Origin: Planctomycetota bacterium
Lineage (GTDB): Bacteria > Planctomycetota > Planctomycetia > Gemmatales > Gemmataceae
Direction of reading: 5' to 3'
NCBI GenBank assembly: GCA_016195405.1
Contig: JACPZP010000153.1
Span: forward strand, 1 to 50,058
Length of the DNA: 50,058 nucleotides
The notes under the pieces are model-generated. The model was not told where the DNA came from and made no database searches. It saw only the letters and a program-made list of their open reading frames with translations. Positions within the stretch are counted from its first letter, which is position 1; each line of letters begins with the position of its first letter. The position numbers and the translations under genes are program-made. Positions 28,037-36,457 of the stretch are shown here, one piece after another.

Positions 28037-29086
28037 TTATTGAATAAAGCGAACAGATTCGTCGGGAGGGGTGGCCGGTCGCGGAATACGTTGTATTGCG
28101 CGGCGCCTGCAGACGCCGTCAGGTCCGAATTGGACCGAAGCCTCCCTCCACTTGGGCGGGTCGACCAACCTTCCGCGCACCAAGCTTAACCAGATTTCCG
28201 CCAGGTTAGGCCTCGCAAGCTGCCGAAGACCCAAATACGACGTCGTTAGCCGCGGATTGATCTCGATCGCCCAGTCCGCGTCCTCGCCCAGTACCAGGTC
28301 GATGCCGACAAACCCGCGCAAGCCCGGCACAGACGCGATCGCATGTTTTCCTAGGCGAAGCGCCCCGCTTGCCGACGGTTCCGGCAACGGCAGCACGCCG
28401 CCCTCATAACGAAACCGGCCATCGTCGGAAAGGATTTGCCGCCCGGCGAGCAAGGGCAGCGTTTGCTTCGGGCCAACTAAAAAGGCGATGCTCGCGGCAA
28501 GGCCGTGAACATATTCTTGCAAAACGATGTCGTCGGTGGGCATTTCGCGCCGCGCTTGCGCGAGGCATCGCTCCTTCTCGTCAGCAGCGCTAATTCGGAA
28601 CACGGCCTGGGAGCCGGCGCCATGCCGAGGTTTGCTGACCGCGGGAAACGTCGCCGAATCCAATTCCAGCAAGTCCGGCGTAGGTACTCCGTTGGCGTTC
28701 CAGAGATGTGCCGTTGCCGTCTTGTCGGCGGCAAGGGCGATGCCTTCCGGCGACGAACTAAGAAGCATTTTATTCGCGGCCACGACTTGCCGGCTGCGCT
28801 GCTCGAGAAGGCCGCCGCACTCCGGTGCAACCACCAAGACGGCGTCGCACTTCGCAACGATATCGAGAAATGCTTGCAGCTCTTGCCGTGGGGATGTGCG
28901 CCGGCAGACGTGACCCAGTGATCGCGGGGCGGATTCCGAGAGCAGCGTGTGGATTTCGAGATTCTTTACGCGAAGAAAATCCTCCACGAGGGCGGTCAGC
29001 ATCGCCCAGCCTTCGGTGCGCAACGAAAGGGCGGCCTGTTCTCCCAGGCCGCCGGCGCTTACGGACTCATACAGAAACAACTTCAT
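28037..29086 (-). CDS. ATP-grasp ligase (COG1821-like)
   Basis: The 349-residue protein has an N-terminal 'FLYESVSAGG' opening, a central ATP-grasp core ('ALAADKTATAHLWNANGVPTP', 'VSKPRHGAGSQAVF') and the metal-binding end 'GFVGIDLVLGEDADWAIEINPRLTTSY' containing the conserved E-x-N-P-R. This pattern resembles COG1821, which includes MfnD, the tyramine-glutamate ligase of methanofuran synthesis; planctomycetes often carry methanopterin/methanofuran-type C1 genes. That substrate is inference, since no other C1 gene is nearby. A TACAAT box ends only 6 bases before the ATG, so the mRNA could be nearly leaderless. Confidence 0.75.
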   Translation of the reverse strand: MKLFLYESVSAGGLGEQAALSLRTEGWAMLTALVEDFLRVKNLEIHTLLSESAPRSLGHVCRRTSPRQELQAFLDIVAKCDAVLVVAPECGGLLEQRSRQVVAANKMLLSSSPEGIALAADKTATAHLWNANGVPTPDLLELDSATFPAVSKPRHGAGSQAVFRISAADEKERCLAQARREMPTDDIVLQEYVHGLAASIAFLVGPKQTLPLLAGRQILSDDGRFRYEGGVLPLPEPSASGALRLGKHAIASVPGLRGFVGIDLVLGEDADWAIEINPRLTTSYLGLRQLARPNLAEIWLSLVRGRLVDPPKWREASVQFGPDGVCRRRAIQRIPRPATPPDESVRFIQ

Positions 29087-29130
29087 GTCGAAATTGTACG
29101 GACGGCACGCATGGCCAGGATCTGAGTCAG

Positions 29131-29216
29131 GTGTGGCCGGGGCTGAGGCTTTGCGATGCCCCGGACGTTTGCAAAGGCCACGTGCCGGGGCTTCGAAGAC
29201 TCAGCCCCGGCCACAC
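29131..29216. repeat. Inverted repeat between the ATP-grasp and TolC-like genes
   Basis: A perfect 17-bp inverted repeat (GTGTGGCCGGGGCTGAG at 29131-29147, complement at 29200-29216) encloses a second inner pair GCCCCGG/CCGGGGC. It fills most of the gap and could form a long hairpin. It is a different family from the REP at 2616. Confidence 0.75.
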
Positions 29217-29239
29217 GTTCGGAATTCTTGCGATTTTCG

Positions 29240-31540
29240 CTACGAGTTTGGAAGCGTCGGCGGTGTTGGCAACGTGGACGGCAGGCTCGCGGGCGGCAGG
29301 TTCGCGGGCGGCAGGTTCGCGGGCGGCGCTACCGTGGGGGGCAGCGCCGGCTCGGTCACCGGCGGCAGCCTGAGAGAGCTTGCGGGAACGCTGTTGTTAC
29401 CGGGGAAGAACGCGGGCGGCAGTACGCCCGAGCTTCCAGGCGCGGCGTTGTTTGCGGGAGCCGTCACCGGCGCCGTGGGCATGACTTTAGACGCCACGGG
29501 GTCGGGCCTTTCGTCTTCGATGCGAACGGTGTGGGGGTCGCCGTTGAGGTCGCCGCAAAGCCGCCCCGGATGGGCGTAGGGCAGGGGCCGCTCCCTGAGG
29601 ACGATGGCCTTGGTACGTTCCCTCTCGTGCTCGACGGCGCGCTCTTGAGCGCAAGCCGGCAGCGCGCCTTCGGAAATCATGACGTTGTTGTTCTCGCGGA
29701 TCGTGCCCTTGGCCCACTCGAAACGAGCCAGCGAATTGTTGTATTCCGCGATCGCTTCGTATTCCTGTAGCTGGGCGTTGGAGAGACGCGTCTGTTGTTC
29801 CAAAAGGCCATCGGCGGTGATCTGGCCGGCCGCGAACTTACGGAACCGCGCCGCCAAGCCTTCAGCCTGTGCGATGCGCGTCGCCCGCCGGGTTTCGATC
29901 AGGCGATACCACTCGCCGACCTTCTCGTAATTTTGGTACAGCACGCGGCGGGCCCGATCTTCTTGATCCTTGAGCAAGAGATAGCTCTGCGCCAGCGCCA
30001 GCCGCCCTTGTCGAACAGCCGCGTGCTCCACGCGATAGCCGAGCGGAACGTTCAGGGTCAAGCCGACGCTCCAATCGTTGAAATGGTCGCTCACCAGACT
30101 GCGGAAGGCATTGCTTGTTCGCGTCGTACCGGCGCCGTCGACAAAGGTGCTGGTGCCGTCGAGCGAGGTGCCGAATCCAACCGGCTGGTACTGGGCGAAG
30201 GCGCGCAAGTCGGGCCTCAAGAAGTTCTTGGCCACGATCAGGTTGTACTGGGCCAGCCTTAAGTTCTGCCGGGCCAGAACCAACTCGGGCTTGAGATTGA
30301 GCGCGTCCTGCACGGCGGCTTCCCAGTTGGGCATGTAGTAGGACATGTTCGGCGGCGTTACTGGAACGAGCCGCGTGCCGTCCTCGACGGGCAGACCGAT
30401 AATGCCGCGCAGGCTGCGTTCCCGCTCCAGCACCTCGCCCAAGGATTGAATGCGCTGGCCGCGAAATTGCTCGTACTGGCCGCGAACCGGCTGATACTCG
30501 TCGGGACCTTTCTTGCCGCCGTCGAACTGGGTCTTGTAGATCATCCAGGCCTTGTGGGCGATGCGCAGCACTTCCTCGTTGCTGTAAAGCGAGCCGTATG
30601 CCTGATAAAGCTTCCAGTAGGCGACTTCCGTGTTGACCAGCAGGTTGTTGACGTTGCGCTCGAATTCGGCGCGCTGGCCGTCGAGGCGAAGTCGCGCGAT
30701 TAAGATGCCTTCCACTTGATTGCCCGAAAACGACGGAAGTTGTGCAAGGCTGCCGTACTTGTTGTTGAAGCCGGCGGCGGCGGCGGCCGGCATAGTCACG
30801 CCGGCAATCGGGGCGATTCGATTGAGCAATTGGTTGATCTCGACTCCGTAGTTTTGCAACAGGGGCTGCTCAATGCCAATCCCAAGGCTTGACTTGTATG
30901 AAGGATTGAGCACGCCGAACAGCCCTGTCGGCGGCTGCTGCAAGAGCGTGTAGGTATTGTTGAAGCTGATGCTGGCGACGCCGCCCGTGGCCAGTGCTTT
31001 GACGATGCTAGTGGCGAACTGGGCTTGCTGGCCGTTATTGAATGACGACAAACCCTGTTGGAGTTCGTCGGTGGTGTTCCAGCTCATGGTGGTGGTCCAC
31101 TGGGCGTCGAACCGCGATGCCGATTGTTCGAGACTGGCCTGGGTGATGGCGGGGTTGAAGGACAACACGCGGATGTAGTCTGTCTGCGTGGTCAGCGAGC
31201 CGGCGCCAATGGTGAGCGACACGAAGGAATCGTCGACGAGGCCCGTGCCCGCGCCGCCGCGGCCGCTAGCCGTGCCGTTCTCCAAGGCCAGCGCGATTGC
31301 TTCTTGCAGAGACAGGAAGCGCGGGGGACGGTCCGGGTAATCAACAGTCGGTGGCGACGCGATCGGACCCTGCAAAGGCGGCGCATTCTCGCGCGGATTG
31401 GCATATTCCAGGTCGGTGAGCGCCGTTTGATTGAAGGTGGACAATGTCTGTTCGGAGACGAAGCATTGGCGTGCGCAGCCGGCCATGCCCAGGAAGGCCG
31501 AGGTCAGCACCAGAACGCTTGCGAACCATGGCTTCATCAT
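29240..31540 (-). CDS. TolC-family outer membrane efflux protein, probable lipoprotein
   Basis: The 766-residue protein starts with a lipoprotein-like signal ('VLVLTSAFLGMAGCARQ', lipobox ending at C). It has the alpha-helical hairpin repeats of TolC/OEP proteins: 'FLSLQEAIALALENG' near the start, 'ALNLKPELVLARQNLRLAQYN', 'LALAQSYLLLKDQEDRARRVLYQNYE' and 'YEAIAEYNNSLARFEWAKGT'. Trimers form channels through the outer membrane for type I export or efflux. The C-terminus carries a proline/leucine-rich tail built from short 15-bp DNA repeats. ATG 31540 begins the signal. No adaptor or pump gene is next to it. Confidence 0.85.
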   Translation of the reverse strand: MMKPWFASVLVLTSAFLGMAGCARQCFVSEQTLSTFNQTALTDLEYANPRENAPPLQGPIASPPTVDYPDRPPRFLSLQEAIALALENGTASGRGGAGTGLVDDSFVSLTIGAGSLTTQTDYIRVLSFNPAITQASLEQSASRFDAQWTTTMSWNTTDELQQGLSSFNNGQQAQFATSIVKALATGGVASISFNNTYTLLQQPPTGLFGVLNPSYKSSLGIGIEQPLLQNYGVEINQLLNRIAPIAGVTMPAAAAAGFNNKYGSLAQLPSFSGNQVEGILIARLRLDGQRAEFERNVNNLLVNTEVAYWKLYQAYGSLYSNEEVLRIAHKAWMIYKTQFDGGKKGPDEYQPVRGQYEQFRGQRIQSLGEVLERERSLRGIIGLPVEDGTRLVPVTPPNMSYYMPNWEAAVQDALNLKPELVLARQNLRLAQYNLIVAKNFLRPDLRAFAQYQPVGFGTSLDGTSTFVDGAGTTRTSNAFRSLVSDHFNDWSVGLTLNVPLGYRVEHAAVRQGRLALAQSYLLLKDQEDRARRVLYQNYEKVGEWYRLIETRRATRIAQAEGLAARFRKFAAGQITADGLLEQQTRLSNAQLQEYEAIAEYNNSLARFEWAKGTIRENNNVMISEGALPACAQERAVEHERERTKAIVLRERPLPYAHPGRLCGDLNGDPHTVRIEDERPDPVASKVMPTAPVTAPANNAAPGSSGVLPPAFFPGNNSVPASSLRLPPVTEPALPPTVAPPANLPPANLPPASLPSTLPTPPTLPNS
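29279..29335. repeat. 15-bp tandem repeats in the TolC-like gene end
   Basis: About three to four copies of a 15-base unit (GGCAGGTTCGCGGGC) encode the 'NLPPA' repeats at the protein's C-terminal tail. Being a multiple of three, copy-number changes would keep the frame. Confidence 0.7.
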
Positions 31541-31893
31541 GCACCCCGTGATTGCAGTGAACCGGCCGCGTTGGCATTGGTCAAAGACGAAGATCGTCAA
31601 GGACGCAATTCGCGCGGCATCCAAGTTGCGCAGCCTTGAAGGATGGGTTTGTTATCGGCAAGGTCCGAATGTTGGGTTAGGAAAAATTTGCCGGGGATGA
31701 CGATTGTAGCGGAAATGCCGAAAAGGAGGACGCGCCGCGGGACACTAGGCAAACCGAGAGGGTTCGGCTGTGTGTTTGGAACCGCAGAGACACAGAGACG
31801 CAGAGAAACAGGCAATTACGATGAATTGTGCGGGCTCGTATCTGCCTTCTCTTCTTTTCGCACCTTTTCTCTGCGTCTCTGTGCCTCTGTGGT
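31541..31893. other. Gap with a long inverted repeat
   Basis: No gene is supported in this gap. It holds the long inverted repeat described separately and, near 31560-31660, plain intergenic sequence upstream of the TolC-like gene. Open frames here translate the palindrome and are not real. Confidence 0.5.
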
Positions 31894-31895
31894 TC
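31779..31895. repeat. Long inverted repeat with arms rich in CAGAGA/TCTCTG
   Basis: Arms 31779-31808 and 31866-31895 match as reverse complements at 28 of 30 positions (core ACACAGAGACGCAGAGAAA). The right arm touches the stop codon of the Mpo1-like gene (31894-31896). I recognise this sequence type as a common dispersed repeat of planctomycetes and related bacteria. Confidence 0.8.
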
Positions 31896-32229
31896 AGCTC
31901 TTAGGCTGTGCCTGGTCATGCCTGCCGGGCGCAATGCCCACGTACGGCAATCCAAGCACTCGCTTAATCGCGGCCCACTCTCCCAGATCATTGCCTTCAA
32001 CTCGATGGCCGATGTATTGGAGGACATAGCCGCCGACGAACGCCGCGGCACCCCAGTACCATTGATTCCAAGGCAACGCAACGAACAGAACGACGCCCGC
32101 GACCGCCAAGGGTATGCCAATCAGATGAATCCAGAAATTGAGGGGATGCTGATGGCGTTCCAACCAATTGCGCAGGGCACGGCGTAAGGGGCGGCGTGCG
32201 AGCAAGCTGGGTGGGTTGGGATCGTTCAT
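31894..32229 (-). CDS. Mpo1-like (DUF962) membrane protein
   Basis: The 111-residue protein contains 'LERHQHPLNFWIHLIGIPLAVAG', whose histidines match the iron-binding motif of the Mpo1/DUF962 family (2-hydroxy fatty acid dioxygenase in yeast), followed by hydrophobic segments and 'YVLQYIGHRVEGN', the second conserved histidine motif. It is an integral membrane protein; its activity in bacteria is not established. The ATG at 32229 fits the family start, and the longer frame upstream is repeat sequence. Both gene ends contact inverted repeats. Confidence 0.8.
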   Translation of the reverse strand: MNDPNPPSLLARRPLRRALRNWLERHQHPLNFWIHLIGIPLAVAGVVLFVALPWNQWYWGAAAFVGGYVLQYIGHRVEGNDLGEWAAIKRVLGLPYVGIAPGRHDQAQPKS

Positions 32230-32267
32230 GGGTTTCCGCGCGAAACCGCCACGCTCTAGCTCTGGTT

Positions 32268-32353
32268 GGGGTGGGCGGAGTCTTCGGAGCCCACCCTCTA
32301 CACTTGGACGCGCCTGCACCGGACGGGTGGGCTCCGAAGACTGCGCCCACCCT
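32268..32353. repeat. Inverted repeat between lgt and the Mpo1-like gene
   Basis: Arms 32268-32295 and 32325-32353 are near-perfect reverse complements (core GTCTTCGGAGCCCACCC). The right arm ends two bases from the lgt stop codon. It is another distinct palindrome family of this window. Confidence 0.75.
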
Positions 32354-32354
32354 A

Positions 32355-33467
32355 CTAGTTCTGTCCAATGGGTTGGGGCGGCGCGCTCGCTGTGCGGTTT
32401 CGCGCCCAAATGATCAAGGCGAGAGCCGTTGCCGCGGTCAAAACAAGAATGCTGATGTTCTGCGAAAGCGTCATGCCGAACGCGACCGGTTTTGTGTCCG
32501 TACGCAGCATCTCATTGAGGAAGCGATGCACGCCATATCCAACCATGAACAAAACCATGACGCTGCCGTCGCGCTTCTTGAACGGGTAGTAGCTCAGCAG
32601 CAAGAACAAGAGCAGCGCCATGCTGATCGTCTCGTAGAGTTGGGTGGGATGCAGGCCTAGACTTTCCGGGCGGAAGGGCGCCAGCGTCCTTTCCGTGCCG
32701 TCGGCATCGCGCACGGTGAGCTGCACCTCGTTGACGCCGCGCGGCCATCGGTCACGAAGATAGGTTTCTAGGTCCATGAAACTTGCGATTTCGTGGCTGC
32801 CAACGCCCACGATTCGGTCGCCCGGCATAAGGCCTGCGCGCTCCGCCGGCGACCCCGGCGCCACCGCGGTTACGTTGGCCGGCGACTGAATGGTGAAGCC
32901 GGCCGGTGTCTGATAGCCGCGCTCGACCATCGTATAGACGGGATTGGCCGAGTAAGGGAAGTGAATAGCAGGACAATCCGCGCAGGCGACGTTGCCGTAG
33001 CAGCAACCGTTGAGCAAGCAGCCGACGCGCCCCAGCGCCAGGCCCAGCGCCACGCAAGGAGCGATAATGTCCGCGAGTTTCCAGTTGGAAATGTGGTATT
33101 TCTTGAAGTAGATAAAGTAGACCGAGAAGAATCCAACGACGGCGCCAATCGCTGAACCGTAAAACACCAGCCCGCCGTCCCAAAGTGCGAAGACCTGCGA
33201 GACCGAGGTGAAGCGATGCCGCTCCTCGACGAGAACGTCCTGGATGACATAGGTGGCGCGGGCGCCGATGATGCCGCTGACAAAAATCCACACCGCCAAA
33301 TCTTGTAACAAATGCGCTGGAATGCCTTCGCGCCGCGCGAGCCGAATCGCCAGCCAAGTGCAGAACACGAACGCCAGAAACAACATGAAGCCGTAGCCGT
33401 AGATGGGAATGTCCGGCAGGTTGGCATTCAGAGAACTGAGTGGAATCTCAAAAAGAACCTGACGCAT
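32355..33467 (-). CDS. lgt: Prolipoprotein diacylglyceryl transferase with inserted PDZ domain
   Basis: Lgt attaches diacylglycerol to the lipobox cysteine of prolipoproteins in the inner membrane. The signature 'GRVGCLLNGCCYG' (146-158), 'WDGGLVFYGS' (96-105) and 'HPTQLYE' (273-279) are present, with about seven membrane segments. Residues about 190-265 form an extra domain with the PDZ pattern ('VAPGSPAERAGLMPGDRIVGV'), inserted between the signature loop and 'HPTQLYE'; ordinary Lgt lacks it. The insert should face the periplasm. ATG 33467 is chosen because the fold begins there. The 370-residue length versus a usual 260-290 is explained by the insert. Confidence 0.92.
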   Translation of the reverse strand: MRQVLFEIPLSSLNANLPDIPIYGYGFMLFLAFVFCTWLAIRLARREGIPAHLLQDLAVWIFVSGIIGARATYVIQDVLVEERHRFTSVSQVFALWDGGLVFYGSAIGAVVGFFSVYFIYFKKYHISNWKLADIIAPCVALGLALGRVGCLLNGCCYGNVACADCPAIHFPYSANPVYTMVERGYQTPAGFTIQSPANVTAVAPGSPAERAGLMPGDRIVGVGSHEIASFMDLETYLRDRWPRGVNEVQLTVRDADGTERTLAPFRPESLGLHPTQLYETISMALLLFLLLSYYPFKKRDGSVMVLFMVGYGVHRFLNEMLRTDTKPVAFGMTLSQNISILVLTAATALALIIWARNRTASAPPQPIGQN

Positions 33468-33535
33468 GGGGCATCCATCCCAACTGGCGGCGCACTCCAC
33501 TGCGTAACATACTCGTCCCCCCAGATTTTCACAAC

Positions 33536-33637
33536 CTCAAGGGACCTTGAGGTAATGGAGCACGTGGGACGGCCTTCCGAGGCCGTCGACGGGCAGGGAA
33601 GCCCGTCCTACAGTTCCAAAACGTCAAGGTACCTTGA
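33536..33637. repeat. Repeat block after moxR: palindromes flanking a cruciform-like element
   Basis: The element 33564-33611 can fold into two adjacent hairpins (GACGGCC-TTCC-GAGGCCGTC and GACGGGC-AGGGAA-GCCCGTC). On either side lie near-identical palindromes: 33536-33551 (CTCAAGG-GA-CCTTGAG) and 33624-33637 (TCAAGGTACCTTGA), the latter being the last codons and stop of moxR. The duplication could be a target-site or end duplication caused by insertion of the element at the gene's end. Confidence 0.6.
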
Positions 33638-34610
33638 GGCGATCGAAGATCCGCTTGAGGAGTTGGTCGGAGTCGATCTCTTCCGCCTCGGCCTCGTAGC
33701 TGATGCTGAGCCGATGGCGCAGGACGTCGTAGCCGATCGATTTCACGTCTTGCGGGGTGACGTAGCCGCGTCCTTCCAGGAACGCCTGGCCGCGGGCGCC
33801 GCGCGTCAAATAAATGGTTGCCCGCGGGCTAGCGCCGTATTGGATGTAGGGCGCGATGTCGAGCCCATAATCCGCCGGCCGGCGCGTGGCGTGCACGACA
33901 TCGACGATGTAGCGTTTGACCTTGTCGTCCATGTAAATGGCGTCGATGCCCCGACGCAGGGCGAAGATGTCTTCCGCCGACAGAACCGCATCCACCGTCA
34001 AGTCCGGCTCGACGGCGGCCATGCGTTCGAGGATGGCCAGCTCTTCTTCCTTGGTCGGGTAAGTCAGCTTCAGCTTGAGCATGAAGCGGTCGACCTGAGC
34101 CTCAGGAAGTGGATAGGTTCCCTCCTGCTCGATGGGGTTCTGCGTGGCCAGCACCAAAAAGGGCTTCTCAAGTAGATAACTGGTGTCGCCGATGGTGACC
34201 TGCCGCTCCTGCATCGCTTCAAGCAATGCGCTTTGCACTTTGGCGGGAGCGCGGTTGATCTCGTCGGCCAAAACGAAGTTGGCGAAGATCGGCCCCTTCT
34301 TGATTGAGAATTCGCCGGTGCGCGGGTTATAGATTTGCGTGCCGATGACGTCGGCAGGCAAGAGATCGGGCGTGAACTGGATGCGGTGGAAGCTGAGGTG
34401 GAGCCCGCGGGCTACGGTGCGAACGGCCAACGTCTTCGCAAGACCGGGAACGCCTTCCAGAAGCATGTGGCCGCCGGTGAGCAGGCCGACGAGCAGCTTG
34501 TCGACCATGTCGCGCTGGCCGATGATGACGCGCGCGATCTGCTGATAGAGCGGCTCCAAGCGCGCCCGCATCTCCGCCACGCGCCGATTCATTTCGTCCA
34601 CGTCGGCCAT
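33624..34610 (-). CDS. MoxR-family AAA+ ATPase
   Basis: The 328-residue protein has the MoxR layout: 'ARVIIGQRDMVDKLLVGLL', Walker A 'GVPGLAKT', 'RIQFTPDLLPADVIG', Walker B region 'FVLADEINRAPAKVQSALLEAM', sensor 1 'LATQNPIEQEGTYPLPEAQVDRF' and the C-terminal lid. MoxR ATPases act as chaperones, usually beside DUF58 and von Willebrand A genes; none of those is adjacent here, which is unusual. GGAGG lies 5 bases before ATG 34610. Confidence 0.9.
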   Translation of the reverse strand: MADVDEMNRRVAEMRARLEPLYQQIARVIIGQRDMVDKLLVGLLTGGHMLLEGVPGLAKTLAVRTVARGLHLSFHRIQFTPDLLPADVIGTQIYNPRTGEFSIKKGPIFANFVLADEINRAPAKVQSALLEAMQERQVTIGDTSYLLEKPFLVLATQNPIEQEGTYPLPEAQVDRFMLKLKLTYPTKEEELAILERMAAVEPDLTVDAVLSAEDIFALRRGIDAIYMDDKVKRYIVDVVHATRRPADYGLDIAPYIQYGASPRATIYLTRGARGQAFLEGRGYVTPQDVKSIGYDVLRHRLSISYEAEAEEIDSDQLLKRIFDRLKVP

Positions 34611-34626
34611 CAAAACCTCCAAGCCG

Positions 34627-34707
34627 CCCAAGCCCGCAGATGAGCGCAGCGAATCTGCGGGGTAACGAAGCACCCCGCAGGCTCGAAGACTCGCCCGCGG
34701 GCTTGGG
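34627..34707. repeat. Nested inverted repeats between moxR and the aldolase gene
   Basis: The outer pair CCCAAGCCCGC/GCGGGCTTGGG (34627-34637, 34697-34707) encloses an inner pair CTGCGGGGT/ACCCCGCAG (34655-34663, 34672-34680). The sequence can form one extended hairpin. It occupies the divergent gap where promoters for both neighbours must lie. Confidence 0.7.
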
Positions 34708-34714
34708 ATCATTG

Positions 34715-34720
34715 TATAAT
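34715..34720 (+). promoter_or_regulatory. Candidate -10 box for the aldolase gene
   Basis: A perfect TATAAT lies 33 bases before the GTG start at 34754. I see no good -35 at the normal distance because the nested inverted repeat occupies that position, so this is only suggestive. Confidence 0.35.
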
Positions 34721-34753
34721 AGCTCCCCACCAAGATTTCCGAAGGAGTTCTTC

Positions 34754-35545
34754 GTGCTAATCAATCCCGTCAAGCGGGCGCTTCAATCCGGACAGGCATC
34801 CGTCGGCACTTGGCTATCGCTCGGCAGCATCACGGCGGCGCGATTCATGGCCCGCGCGGGCTTCGCCTGGCTGACGGTGGACCTGGAGCACAGCCTGGTC
34901 GATTGGGAGACGGCCACGCATATGTTCGCAACCATCGCCGACGCCGGCTCGATCGCGCTCGCCCGTGTACCCGCCAATCGCCACGACCACATCAAGCGCG
35001 TGCTCGACAATGGCGCTCACGGCGTCGTCGTGCCCATGGTCAATACTCGTGCCGAGGCGGAACATGCCGTGGCTGCATGTTTGTATCCGCCGCGAGGGAA
35101 TCGCTCCGTCGGCGGCAGCGTCCATGCCCTGAACTTCCAGGCCAGCGCCAACGACTACTACGCCAAAGCCAATGACGAGATTCTGATCGTCCTGCAATGC
35201 GAGCACATCCGCGCGGTCGAGGACGCCGACGCGATTTTCTCAGTTCCCGGCATCGATGCCATTTTCGTCGGCCCCAACGACCTCGCCGCCAGCATGCGCT
35301 CGAAGGACGGCCGGCCCCCAAGTGTCGATGCCACCAAGAAAGCCCACGATCAAATATTAGCCGCCTGCAAAAGGTGCAAAGTTCCCACGGGAATTCATTG
35401 CTTCTCCGCCGATGAGGCGAATCAGCGCATCGCCGAGGGTTGGCAGTTCATCGCCATCGGCAGTGAGTTGAAAATGATGCTTAGCGGAGCCGCGCTGGAG
35501 GTGGATAAACTCGGCGGCGCCAAGAAGGAGCTGGCGAAGTATTAA
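34754..35545 (+). CDS. HpcH/HpaI-family class II aldolase
   Basis: The 263-residue protein fits the HpcH/HpaI (2-keto-3-deoxy acid aldolase) TIM barrel: 'GTWLSLGSITAARFMARAGF', 'VDLEHSLVDWETA', 'ARVPANRHDHIKRVLDNGAHGVVVPMVNT' and 'AIFVGPNDLAASM'. The arginine and metal-binding acids expected in this family are visible. These enzymes split or form 2-keto-3-deoxy sugar acids with a divalent metal and pyruvate. I chose GTG 34754 because AGGAG lies 6 bases upstream. Confidence 0.87.
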   Translation: MLINPVKRALQSGQASVGTWLSLGSITAARFMARAGFAWLTVDLEHSLVDWETATHMFATIADAGSIALARVPANRHDHIKRVLDNGAHGVVVPMVNTRAEAEHAVAACLYPPRGNRSVGGSVHALNFQASANDYYAKANDEILIVLQCEHIRAVEDADAIFSVPGIDAIFVGPNDLAASMRSKDGRPPSVDATKKAHDQILAACKRCKVPTGIHCFSADEANQRIAEGWQFIAIGSELKMMLSGAALEVDKLGGAKKELAKY

Positions 35546-35548
35546 GTT

Positions 35549-36457
35549 TCACTTCCCATTATCTCCCTTGAACCGAAACTCCTTGCCGCCGGCGATCTGA
35601 TCCGACGTGATGGTCGGGCAAACGTACTTCTCGATGTGCTCGACGATCAAGTCGGTGCCGCGGAAGTGGGAGACGTAGGGCCGCATCTTGGGGTTGTACA
35701 TCGTGTCGGTCATGTCGCGCATCAGGACAACGTGCTTGCCATTCTTGGCCATGTGCCTGAGTCCAAACGGCCGGCCCAGGACGCACATGTTGGTGTGAAC
35801 GCCGAGGAGGATCACGTTCTTAATGCCACGATCTTCCAGCAGGTTCCAGATCTCGACGCCGGAATCGCTGATGGCGTCGGCGTCGTGAATCTTCAGCGTT
35901 TCCACTTGCCGTTGCCAGGGAGCGCGCGGGTTCTTGCCCATCGCCTTTAACTTGGCGTGCCAGTCCGCGTGTTCTGCCAGATCGTCGTCCTCGCCGCCGT
36001 CAGACTGGTCGATGGGGTATTTGCCTTTTTCTTCAGCCGGAATCTTGTGGCACCACGCGCCGATGTCTTTGGGCAGGTTCTTCGCTTTCGGCGCCGCCTG
36101 GGCAATTTTGCGGCCCGGGTGATTCTTGTACGGTTCCATGCAGTCGCTCGGTGCGTGGATGATGAGCATTCCCTTCGCGCGGGCCTTCTCCAGCACTTCG
36201 TTCATGCGCGGCGCGATTTCGGTCACGCGGCGGACGGCATTCAGACAATGGTGGGCGTCCCACATGTCGCAGACGATGATCGCGGTCTTGGCAGGCTTCC
36301 AGGCTTCCTTCTGTTCTGTGATTTCGAGGACGCCGTTGGCCTCGCGCCGGCTTCGAAGGGTCAATTCGATCTCTGACTTAGGCCCTCCAGCATCGACCGA
36401 ACCCGCGCTTCCCAACGTCGCGAACAGCAAAGCCAGAGTGCCAATTCGAGGTAGCAT
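35549..36457 (-). CDS. Exported isochorismatase-family cysteine hydrolase
   Basis: The 302-residue protein has a signal peptide ('TLALLFATLGSAGSVDAG') and an isochorismatase/nicotinamidase fold: 'TAIIVCDMWDAHH' supplies the catalytic Asp, and 'VILLGVHTNMCVLGRPFGLR' the catalytic Cys. An insertion rich in charged residues lies between them. Members hydrolyse isochorismate, nicotinamide or related amides; an exported version is common in planctomycetes and its substrate is unknown. The ATG has AGGAAGGAG upstream. Its stop lies 3 bases from the convergent aldolase gene. Confidence 0.83.
   Translation of the reverse strand: MLPRIGTLALLFATLGSAGSVDAGGPKSEIELTLRSRREANGVLEITEQKEAWKPAKTAIIVCDMWDAHHCLNAVRRVTEIAPRMNEVLEKARAKGMLIIHAPSDCMEPYKNHPGRKIAQAAPKAKNLPKDIGAWCHKIPAEEKGKYPIDQSDGGEDDDLAEHADWHAKLKAMGKNPRAPWQRQVETLKIHDADAISDSGVEIWNLLEDRGIKNVILLGVHTNMCVLGRPFGLRHMAKNGKHVVLMRDMTDTMYNPKMRPYVSHFRGTDLIVEHIEKYVCPTITSDQIAGGKEFRFKGDNGK

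Noticed and set aside
29279..29335. Short tandem repeats considered as a CRISPR array
   Set aside because: The unit is 15 bases without spacers and lies inside a coding tail; no cas genes are present.
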